Below are positions 1 to 9,651 of a stretch of DNA of 27,500 nt, in pieces (the first letter of the stretch is position 1; the number at the start of each line of letters is the position of its first letter). The stretch covers positions 3,298,943 through 3,326,442 of the forward strand of contig CM022672.1 in NCBI GenBank assembly GCA_012295275.1, read 5' to 3'. The DNA comes from Chrysomallon squamiferum. Lineage: Eukaryota > Mollusca > Gastropoda > Neomphalida > Peltospiridae. The notes under the pieces were generated by a model. The model did no database searches and was not told the DNA's origin. It saw only the letters and a program-made list of their open reading frames with translations. The position numbers were made by a program, and so were the translations under genes.

Positions 1-67
1 TGTTCATGAGAAGAACCGGAGAACGAAAATGATCGATAACCAGTGACTGTATCTTTTCGGAGAAATA

Positions 68-162
68 CTATCCAGACAAAGAGTAAATTGGGATGTTAGA
101 GGCCTGACTCATCCCCAAGCCAGTTCCACTCTGTCTGACAAACTGTAGCTTAATGTCTGACA
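68..162 (-). other. candidate exon (unrecognised)
   Basis: After AATCTTTCAG the frame is open for 30 codons (SDIKLQFVRQSGTGLGMSQA and more) to TAG at 70-68. The entry phase is 1, which is compatible with exon 2 of the CARD gene. The patch is less AT-rich than neighbours. Evidence is splice signal and openness only. Confidence 0.2.
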
Positions 163-2060
163 CTGAAAGATTTCCGAGATGGTCAGTCACAGCGCTTAGA
201 CGTTATTTTCAAATCTAGTACGTGCTAATGAAATGTCATTTTCTACTAGTTTCAACAAAATCGGCCCTAACAAAGGTGATGTTGCTCTCTTTGTATCATG
301 ATCATCATCATCATCATTATTATTATCATTATCGTCCATGATACACGTTTAAAAACAGATAATGTTAAAATGTTTTGGCTTCGTGTTCAAAATTTTTTTA
401 TTTCATTTTATTTTATTTTATTTTATATATATAAAAACAATGTTTTTATTAAACGTTCACTTAATTAGCGTTTTCGCAAAAAAAAAAAAAAAAATAAATA
501 AAAAAAAACCCTTTTAACTTAGATTTCTTTTCAAGAAAAGAAAACTTTTCTTTTCTTAAATCTTTAAATTAATTGTTTTTAAGCTTTGAATAGTGAATTT
601 AAAAAATCTATGTATTACCTCTAAGTTAACGTTTAGATCAAACAGGACATACATATCTATTTTATATATAATTTTTTTTTTTAAATCTGTTTCTAAATAC
701 TGTGTCTCTCTGATTTTTATTTCATTAAGCTAGAATACACGCATTCTCACCCTAAATTGTAAATACCATATCTGAATAATTTTGTTCTTTTATTATTATT
801 ATTTTTTTTTATTATTATTTCGCGAGTATAAAATATAAATATGGTCCAATATAACCTTGCCTAATTTTACGTTCTAACTCCTAAACGATATGAAAATCTA
901 AATGACACAAAGATATCTAATTTTTAATCTCGTTAATTTGGATAAAGTATCTATAATCCATCAAGATTCCAAGACGTTTTGTAAAATGCCACAGGCAATA
1001 CTTTTTATACGGTGAAGTTTGTTGTGTATTATAAATAGAATTATAACAGATGAACAGTTTGACTGACAAATACGAGTTTAGAAATATTCTGAATTTTTAT
1101 TTTATTAATAATTCAGTTTAATTTAATTGTTAAAATATTTTTATGTTTATATTTTAATGCAGTTTTTAATAGTATATATTATATTGTTTTTTGTTCTTTA
1201 AAATGAATATTATATTATTTTTTTTTAAAGTTTAATAAATTTGAAGTTTATTTTATGGTTAGTTTTTCACTTTAAAAAAAAAAATGTATAATATAAAATG
1301 AATATCATTTATTAAACAAAAATGAATCCTTTGTTCTATAATTCATTTTGAAAAATTATTTAAAATAACAGTTTAAACTAAATTTTTAAAATATTTAAAT
1401 ATACTTACGTTTTATATCCATATCAATTTGTCACAAAATTAAATAACAATAAAATATATGTGTTGCACGCTGAAGCGAATTTAACGCCAAACATGGAATA
1501 CTTACCATTTTATGTATTTTCGTTTATGAAACCGTTTCAAAAGTTTTACTCAAAATGTATAAAAAGAATTCCATTTTTCCTGATAACGGTTTCATTATTT
1601 TTCATACCATTGTCATCATAGTAACACATCTGTTGCCGGGCTTTAGTTTACCCTTTAGTTTCGACCAATCATATGACTCATTAGAATATCTCAGAATTCA
1701 CGATGAGCCAATTTTCAGTATCGATGAAACGCAGAAAAAAAAAGAAGAAAAAACCCTAAAATAACATAAACTTTCATTTGTATCCTCAGGAGTAGCCTGG
1801 TTTTCGGATGACGGGAGCAATTCTTCAGAAACGACAGTCTAATTACGTCAGCGATGCTCGTAGATGAAAAGTGGAAAGTAGCAGAAGGATAATTTTCCTG
1901 AGAAGATGAACGCAGACTGATTTCAAACACAGTGTTACATATTACCAGAAATACACATACCTGTAAGTTTTAAATATCTGATTTAAGCTCACTTTTATAT
2001 CAGTAATAACGGTTGTACGATGCGTTTCTGCAGTATAAACGTAACTGCTGCAGATTTAAA
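163..2060. other. AT-rich intergenic region
   Basis: Very AT-rich and simple-sequence-rich, especially 340-1450. A segment at 1789-1960 is less AT-rich and is flanked by a TCCTCAG and a CCTGTAAGT on the plus strand, so it could be a non-coding exon of an unseen transcript. I see no recognisable protein in it. Confidence 0.35.
300..530. repeat. ATC/ATT, ATTTT and poly(A) tracts
   Basis: ATC/ATT repeat (about 300-332), TTTTA pentanucleotide repeat (about 400-425) and a poly(A) run near 479-494. Confidence 0.85.
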
Positions 2061-2291
2061 CTATGTCATTGATTCTCGAGTGTGACAGCTTGGGGTTATT
2101 TCGATTGTCACAGACGGCGCTGCGTTGCCCTTATTGCAAACATTCTTACACGGTTTTAAAACACATCGTAGCTGTCGCCTGTGTTGATGGAGGGTTTCGT
2201 GGATTCTCTGAACCAGTTGGTGGTCATTTGGGTGGTTTCTAGCATCATATTTTTTAACTTCTTTCCTCAGTAAGATTTTTTGGTTATTTAT
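2061..2291 (-). other. open stretch, candidate terminal exon (unrecognised)
   Basis: A minus-strand frame is open for 76 codons before TAG at 2063-2061, in a locally less AT-rich patch. It reads HPNDHQLVQRIHETLHQHRR and continues with four Cys residues. Acceptor options are poor. It could be an alternative 3' exon of the CARD gene. The plus strand of the same patch also carries a complete 59-codon ATG frame (2063-2242), so at most one of them is likely real. Confidence 0.25.
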
Positions 2292-2439
2292 TCATTTATT
2301 TATTCATTCATTTATCCATGTATGTGTGAGAATGTACATGTTCGCATGTGTGTTTGTATATGTATTGTATGTGTATGTATATCTGTTTCTGTATATGTTA
2401 TGCTTAGAATAGAGAGAATTATACATATAATTATATAAT

Positions 2440-2468
<29 letters not shown>
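2440..2468. repeat. AT dinucleotide repeat
   Basis: Uninterrupted AT units in AT-rich DNA with TATG-rich sequence upstream (about 2320-2400). Confidence 0.85.
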
Positions 2469-2471
<3 letters not shown>

Positions 2472-2642
2472 TTATGTAAATAAAATTTAATATTAAATTA
2501 TTATTTGTTTATTTTTATTTATTTTGTGAAATTATTCCAGAAACACATCGAAATCCAGTTTTGCTGTAAACTTGTCTGTTGACTGTTTCTCAGATGAAAA
2601 TCGAAATAAGCAAATCAAAATCGATTATAAATAAAACTATTT

Positions 2643-2648
2643 TTTATT
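2643..2648 (-). terminator. AATAAA poly(A) signal, CARD gene
   Basis: The complement of TTTATT. It lies 101 bases after the candidate stop codon, a normal distance for a short 3' UTR. In DNA this AT-rich the hexamer alone is weak evidence. Confidence 0.35.
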
Positions 2649-2748
2649 GAAATATCATTTTATGAACATTAACATATAAAACTTAAGAAATCTAAATTCT
2701 CTGTGACTTTCACCATAATATTTCTTAAGATAATGATCAATATTAGTT

Positions 2749-2909
2749 TTAACACGTCTCTATACGGATGTCTGAAATGACAGTCTTGACCTGCAGTGCG
2801 TTCCTTAAATTTGTTTTCTCCTTAAAGTTTTGGCACCGACTTCTTAACGACTGTTTGATAAGGGGTCTCGAGTACATGTAACGTAAAATTTTCACTTTAA
2901 AACAAATCC
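2749..2909 (-). CDS. CARD gene, candidate last exon
   Basis: Acceptor CTTTTATTCAG|GG, phase 1 in, 52 residues, stop TAA. An AATAAA signal lies about 100 bp further on. The tail is basic (for example KQSLRSRCQNFKEK) and resembles nothing I know. The phase match and the stop plus poly(A) signal support it, but two other phase-1-compatible candidates lie further left (2061-2280 and 68-162). Confidence 0.42.
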
Positions 2910-3672
2910 CTGAATAAAAGTTTTTTTTTATTTTTTGGAGGGTTATTCTTTTTTGTTTTTTCTCTTGAAAGAAAATATTTTTCAGTGTTTATATAGTCTT
3001 GAATAATTTGGTATCGTCCGAATTTCTATGAAAGTGAAGTTAACATTCCAATTTATTCTCTTAGGTTCAGAATATCTGAAAATAATAAAGATAATGATAA
3101 CAATAATAACAACAACAACAACAAAAAGTCAATAGCAACAACAATAATAATAATAATAATAGTAACAATAACAACAATAACATATTTACTAGTCTGATTA
3201 CGATAACAGCTTTAAAATAGTTTTACTTTAATAAAAGATATTTATTGTGCGATCTGCTGTATTCAAAATACTAATAATATCATACTGTTTATTTAAAAAA
3301 AAAAAAAAAAAAAAAAAAAGGAGAAAAAAAAAATTATTGTTGTTGTTTACAAATAAAGGTTGGTCATTACAACATTTATTTTTACCTATTTTGTTTTTGA
3401 GTACTTTAGAAAGTTGACAGTAGCCACACTTGTCAAGCGCTTTAATAAACGGTTCCCACCAACGCGGTTGTCGTTTTATAGCATCCCACAGCTTAATGTT
3501 TGCATCCCTGTCTGATCTGCCAGCGTTAGTGACAGTTCTTTCAATAATTTGCTAGATTTAAAATAAATAAATAAATAAATAAACCAACGATTATAACACA
3601 TTTGCTAAATTAAGAAAAAATAACGAGCATCATTAACGCTCATGTACACAGGCAACCAAAGCAAATAGTAAT

Positions 3673-3716
<44 letters not shown>

Positions 3717-4226
3717 CAACAACAACAAAAACAAATCAACCAATCAATCACTGAATAAAAGAAAATATGTATCAACAGCCAAAAGGGTATCAAATTACAA
3801 TTTACATTACAGTTACTGGATCCGACGAGATGAATCTTAGGAGGGACCTTCAGTGGATCTGCACAGTAAGAAGATTATAAATACGGTATCACCGATATTA
3901 AGAAAGGCAAGTCGTCGGTGATTTTCGAGGCTGACCTCATTCCTCGATAATATCGTTCGATATCGGTATTATAGGACGAAATAATAAAGTTGCAGTATCT
4001 GAACTGTATCACCTGAAAGGCTTATAAAACATCCGTTTTCACAAATATATTTAGCTTCAAACACTGTCTATATACAATGTGGTTGTCTTACTTCATCCTG
4101 TTCGGATAAAACTCTTTTTAAGTAAGGAAGCATTTGTATAGGATCCATGCCGTCCAAGAAACGGGTATAAAAATGACTGCTCTCCACAGTCCGGATCAGT
4201 TCTTTAGATATCTTCTCTTCGTCCAT
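2749..4226 (-). CDS. CARD-domain protein, three exons, predicted 153 aa
   Basis: CARDs are death-fold domains that build signalling filaments, for example in MAVS, RIG-I and MDA5. Exons 1 and 2 (4226-4092 and 3551-3386) together encode one whole CARD of about 100 residues. It includes a helix-rich start (ISKELIRTVESSHFYTRFL), DPIQMLPYLKRVLSEQDE, then NAGRSDRDANIKLWDAIKRQ and PRWWEPFIKALDKCGYCQLS. The order and spacing match human MAVS ([47 protein letters not shown]), from memory. A third exon (2909-2749) is phase-compatible and adds a basic 53-residue tail and a stop. No transmembrane segment is visible, so if complete this is a stand-alone CARD rather than a MAVS-type membrane adaptor. It could instead be the N terminus of a larger receptor that continues through other exons to the left. 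Confidence 0.72.
3066..3182. repeat. imperfect AAT/AAC trinucleotide region
   Basis: Interrupted AATAAT and AACAAC stretches in intron 2 of the CARD gene, followed by a 25-base poly(A) at 3295-3319. Confidence 0.85.
3386..3551 (-). CDS. CARD gene, second coding exon (second half of CARD)
   Basis: Acceptor TTAAATCTAG|CAAATT, donor AAAATAG|GTAAAA, 166 nt, phase 0 in and 1 out. It encodes QIIERTVTNAGRSDRDANIK and the diagnostic PRWWEPFIKALDKCGYCQ. The Trp pair and the FIxAL motif are typical of the MAVS/RLR CARD group. Confidence 0.78.
3674..3735. repeat. ATA then ACA microsatellite
   Basis: About twelve ATA/AAT units followed by AAC/CAA units, inside intron 1 of the CARD gene. Open frames through it are low-complexity artefacts. 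Confidence 0.9.
4092..4226 (-). CDS. CARD gene, first coding exon (45 aa)
   Basis: ATG at 4226-4224 in a strong context (GCGATGG). An in-frame TGA lies 9 bases upstream, inside the exon, so this is the first usable start. The acceptor TTTTTTACAG ends at 4242, so a 5' UTR exon exists upstream. The donor is GATGAA|GTAAGA, phase 0. It encodes the first helices of the CARD, ending PYLKRVLSEQDE. Confidence 0.75.
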
Positions 4227-4354
4227 CGCTGGTCAACAAAACTGTAAAAAACAGTAAATGTGCTGCAGTAAGTTATATCGTGCGTTAAAAAAATATTTTC
4301 AACCAAAATTTATTTATTTATTATTTATTCTTGTTATTGCTTTTATATGTGTGT

Positions 4355-4356
<2 letters not shown>

Positions 4357-4419
<63 letters not shown>

Positions 4420-4420
4420 T
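4357..4420. repeat. ATT microsatellite, about 21 units
   Basis: Uninterrupted ATT repeat preceded by a short TG run. It lies upstream of the CARD gene start exon. An open frame through it (4258-4539) is poly-Ile and not a gene. Confidence 0.95.
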
Positions 4421-5073
4421 CTCTTCCAAATGTATCAGTTCTCGTAACTCTATTTCTTCAGTCTTTTAATAGTGTTATTAGGCTATTTAAAAACGAGGAA
4501 CATTTTTCGATGATCACCGGCGATTCAACTGAACTCTGATGGCGTACCCAGCCCATGACAAATGGGTTGATTTGGTTAGATAAGCTGAATTCAGTCAGTT
4601 TTAAATGTTATTTTTATATTCAATTTTGAAGCTGAAAATAATCTACACTACATATTATGCTTAAACCTTTTTGAACAAGACGTAGACAACCTATAAGATT
4701 ATGTATATATATAGTTCAGATGTTAGGCGTTTATTTACATATTTACGGCTTCTAACATTTAGGTTGAGTAACTCATAGTAATGATACATCCGGGTTCAAC
4801 TGACTTAGCTACCATTTCCATAGCATTCGTGATAGTTGTAGCTTCCCATGATTACTCATATCTAAACTGTATATCAGACGATTTTTCTACGACTGATAAT
4901 TAATTAACAGATAGTTTTTACCTGCATTCTGAAGGGCCGCAGACTCAAACATCCAAAATTACATTTATCTTATCGATACAAATTCGTATTAGTTCCGTTT
5001 ACGATCCTGTATTTTGCATTGCTTGAAATAGAAATAATCAAATTCCGAAAATAGTTGAAAAAATTAATAATGT

Positions 5074-5160
5074 ATTATTGTTGTTGTTGTTGTTCTTATT
5101 ATTATTAATATTCATATTATATATATATATATATTTTTTTTTTTTTCGTGTGTGTGTGTG
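5074..5160. repeat. TTG/TTA, AT, T and TG tracts
   Basis: Several short microsatellites in succession in the CARD-RAP80 intergenic region. A further poly(A) of about 28 bases lies at 5477-5504. Confidence 0.8.
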
Positions 5161-5472
5161 CTTTCAGTACTATTTCAATGGGTTACATGGCCAGTGGTAT
5201 CTGACTTCCGGTTAGGGCAAAATTAACAAAATGGATGAGGCCATTCTCCTCGGGCACAGTAAAGTGTGATACATTCATTTGTCGATAATTTTATTATTTC
5301 AAGATGTGTATGAACATTTAAAAATAATATGCTGAAAAGAATATGCTCAAAACACACGAGCTAAACATAACTGATTCTGAACGTGATATTAGCAAATAAT
5401 CCAAATATATAACAAAATAATAATAATAATAAAATAAAATTAAATTAAAAAAAAGAACAAACAACAGCACAT

Positions 5473-5504
<32 letters not shown>

Positions 5505-5959
5505 TGAAAAGAAAAAATAAGCCTTAAATTAAATCTAGATTCCAGTCAGTAATAATATTACTGATCCTCTCTGCAGCTGGTTTCGTTTGTATCAAGGAAC
5601 AGTTGAGTGTTACCAGGAAATCAGTGAGAAACCAACAATATTAAATAATTGTTGTGAAAATTGTAAGAAATTTTAGAAACCAATACAAATTGATGTGTGG
5701 CAGTAATTTATGTCCAATTTTAAACTCATGCCAAATTAATGTAATATTTTATTATAATTTATTTATCATGGTTTTTATTATTGTTAATATTATTTTTGAA
5801 ACACAATCAACAAAATAACATTATTTTAATATATTTTTTTTATATTGTTTTAAGGTATTTTTTTTTATTTAATTAACTTTTTGTCTACATATAGAATATA
5901 AAAAAAATTTAAAAAATTAAAATAAAAACGAAAAGTCACACAACTAATTTAACACTGCT

Positions 5960-6598
5960 TTTATTTTCAAAAGTATATTAATACAAAATAATAAATTTTT
6001 GTCAACAGTTTTACAAATTAACACAGAACATCAACAACTGAACAAAAGTTTTATATTAATGGAGCAAACTGGTGCAAATTTGTAGAAAATTCCTTCATAA
6101 ACAACCACAGAGAAGTGGAGAAAACTCATTCTCATCTACTGATTTGCTGTATTAGTCCAACTGCAGTATCTTGCCATCAAATTATCTATCTATTCACATG
6201 GGAAAGTCATTTAATTTTTTGTAACAATGATAATGTTAAACATGATGTTTTTTCTTTATCCATCTGTCTGAATAGTTCAGTTGAAGTTTTGCAATATATA
6301 TAACTCTACTGTGAATGTGCAATTAGTTATTTTGATTCAAATATTAATTTTTCCTATAATATACTTTGAAAAATAACAATACTACACCAGAATTTGATTA
6401 ATTAACCATATCTGCCTTCATTTCTACTTCATTTTCACCATGCTGTTTGCTTGGCATCTTTGTTCTGTTTTGTAATGATCAAAATAAATATTCAATATTG
6501 TAATACAAACAGTAACAGTTTATAATTTCAAAAGAACAAAACTAACTTTCTCAGTAAGAAATGGATTCTATGTTATTTTACTGGTCTCGAAAGACAAG
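5960..6598 (-). other. probable RAP80 3' UTR
   Basis: AT-rich minus-strand sequence downstream of the stop codon. Candidate poly(A) signals are ATTAAA (complement of 6210-6215) and AATAAA (complement of 5960-5965). I cannot decide between them. No coding signal is visible, and the open frame at 6115-6303 on the plus strand looks random. Confidence 0.3.
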
Positions 6599-6854
6599 TT
6601 ATCTTTTTCGCTTTCTTTTTTTCCCTCTGCTCAAGGATTTCCACTTTCCTTTACTTCCACTGCTGTTGTTTTTGGACTTAAACTGGTTTCTGAAGTCCAT
6701 GCTTGTCTCCTCAAGTTCAGAAATTCGTTTAAATGTTTTGAGGGGCGAGTCTAATTTTGCGTTCAGCCAGTTAGGTTCTTTGCTCTGAGATTCATCCTCA
6801 GCTGGAATAATGACAGTATTTTTTGTCTCTGCACATTTGGCTGATTTTGTCAAA
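6599..6854 (-). CDS. UIMC1: RAP80 last coding exon, conserved C-terminal tail
   Basis: Acceptor TTTTTTCAG|T, stop TAA at 6601-6599, phase 2 in. It encodes 84 residues. The block SPLKTFKRISELEETSMDF aligns with the human RAP80 C-terminal block SPVKSFVSISEATDCLVDF. Both proteins end in a basic run (KKRKRKR here, GRGRRRKF in human). This match independently confirms the family. Confidence 0.85.
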
Positions 6855-7047
6855 CTGAAAAAAAAAGTGAAAAAAACACTAAAAAATTTCAAATAAAAAG
6901 AAAATCATTTCAAAAAAAAAAAAATAATACAACTAAACGTAATAATGACAAACATTTTATTTAATATCAATATTTTTTTTTAAAGTTGTATTATATATTT
7001 AACTAGATCTCTTCTTTGATCAAAGGCAATAGGAATAGTAGTAGTAG

Positions 7048-7078
<31 letters not shown>

Positions 7079-9612
7079 TTGACAAGTGCACTTGTGGTCA
7101 TTTAAAAGTAGGGTCCAAAATATTTCTTTATAGTTATTGGTTTGAGGAACATATCATCATTAGTAATCAATGATTGTAATGAAACGATACTCTTATAAAA
7201 CATCTGTATTCAGCCATTTTACTACTTAACTATTTGTATGGTGAAGTATATGCAAACTGATAATTCTACTTTTTTTTCTTTTTTGATTTTCTCACAATAC
7301 CAGAACAAACTAGTTTCAGTAGGTCTGTCCTGTATGCAGGGAGTCTTGACAACAGAAAACTATTATTACAGTTACATTACTGTATTTATCATAATTACTA
7401 CAATTATCAGTATCAGAATTATTTCAATTACTGATGCACTTTAATACTGTTTATTGCAGTTTGAAAATTATTTAATATATTTTTGCTGACAAAAATGCAG
7501 CATCACCAAGAAAACAAATAATTCTGCTACTAATATGAACAGAAAAAGATACTCACTTTGCAGTAACTTTTCTATTTTCATGATCACCATCTGGAAAGAA
7601 AAGGCCAATATTTTTATATTAATATTTTTCAAACACTCACACACACACATATATCTATATATAGTTGTAGAGAAAACACCATATACTTGCTGTTACTTTA
7701 CAGTTTATCAGTAATGAATTGTTTTAAATACTGAAAACAATGACTGATGAAATGAAAAAACTGCTATGAAAGTGTTATCACCATTGACCTGGCTTCTCGA
7801 GATGTTTCCATGTTGAATCAACTTCAACAGTCAACTTTCGTCTTGGCACTAGTCTCATGTAACGTCTGTCATTATCTTTGTCACCAGCCTGATTTTTCTC
7901 TATTTCAGATTTTATACAACTGTCGACATGCTGCTCATATTCAAATCCTGCTCTCACATCGTTGTGGCATATCATACATTTTTCCATCTGTCTATAATAC
8001 TATACCATTATCAAAAAATATATTTAATACAGAACCATTAAAACAAAAACATGAACTAATATACATGCAAAATATATTCTAATACATATCATACATTTTT
8101 CCATCTGTCTATAATACAGAACCATTATCAACAAAAACATGAACTAATATACATGCAAAATATATTCTAATACAGAACCATTATCAACAAAAACATGAAC
8201 TAATATACATGCAAAATATATTCTAATACAGAACCATTATCAACAAAAACATGAACTAATATACATGCAAAATATATTCTCAACAATTCTAATTTCCCCA
8301 TTTATTTGTCGTTTCCAAACTTCTATGTTTCAAGATTATCTGCCCATTCTAAGATGAATTTAGGGGAAGATTGTGTCCGTTTGTTATTTAACAGATTCTG
8401 GTATGCATTATTTTGTCTGTTTTCAGTGATCACTACTCTATACAGAGACAACTATTCTGAATAATAAGCCTAAAAAGTCAGATAAATCTCTCTACACAGA
8501 AACTGTAAATGAACTGTTGCTATTAACTGTATATAATAAAAGATGTACACAGAACTGGAAGTTGAAATCAGCTTCAACACCTTGTACTTTGTAGCAAAAA
8601 GTCTGATAATAAAATATTCATTGTAGGTATTAAAACTAAATATAGGTACAGATATTCTACATGAAACTGGAAATCTCATACTTATTGCTAATGTCTGACA
8701 TTAACGTAACAATCATTCATTGACTGTTCATGAAAAAAAAAAAAAAATATGTTTAGATGACAATTAATAGTGACAAGAGTTATAGAAAATACAAATCTGC
8801 AACAATACTCATAGAAGGAACTCTGTGGATAATACAGAAAATCAAAGTAACTTACTCGTGTTGTATATGTAATTTTATTGTCATTGCAGAATGGTCAATC
8901 TCATCAGAAAACTCTAAAAACATAGAAATATTTTTGAAGTGGATATTTGCTTAAAACAAATTCTGCATACCTTGCTGTCATATAAAAAATAATATGTTAT
9001 AAAGAAAACAAAATCTGTATTATTCAAAAATTAATTCTAAAAGTTATTTATATAAAGGTATTACTCTGTATGTGTAAAAATACGCATATATCTATCTATC
9101 TATCTATCTATCTATATACACAAAAACACACACACACACACACACACATATATGCAACAAAATTAATCAAAGATCAAATTTGTTTTAACAACTCACCATC
9201 ATATTTTCCTGCATCCTTAGCCATATTGCATTGGAAATCAGATGGTACAGAAATTACTTCAACTGAATCACTTACAGGATCACTTCTGAAATAATTTTTT
9301 TGTTTTTTAGTGAGAATAAGTACAATAACTACAGCAGTTTGAAAAAATAAAAACATATACTGTGATGACATTTAACCTTACTTCATCCTACTTGGTGATT
9401 CTGTTTTCACTAAAATTTACTGTTCCTTTACGTTTTATTGGGACTTTTCTTAGGGATGTTAAGGTTTGTGTTTTGTAGTTATTGTTAATTACTGACCACA
9501 GAGACAGAAGTAATTTTCCTTAATCACTACAAATTAACAGCTTTATTTTCAAATGAATAATGAAACAAAACTCAATTAACTGCAAGTCTCAGAATACAAT
9601 TCTAACATAAAA

Positions 9613-9651
<39 letters not shown>

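Larger units (their letters stand above)
4244..5959. other. intergenic region between the CARD gene and RAP80
   Basis: Should contain the CARD gene's promoter and 5' UTR exon, because its start exon begins at an acceptor. Short less AT-rich patches at 4490-4560 and 5170-5260 are candidates. I could not assign a transcription start. The rest is AT-rich with microsatellites. Confidence 0.35.

Noticed and set aside
3605-3793. 62-codon minus-strand frame
   Set aside because: Poly-Tyr/Cys from the ATA and ACA repeats within a CARD gene intron.
4258-4539. 93-codon plus-strand frame
   Set aside because: A poly-Ile stretch from the ATT repeat; no protein character outside it.
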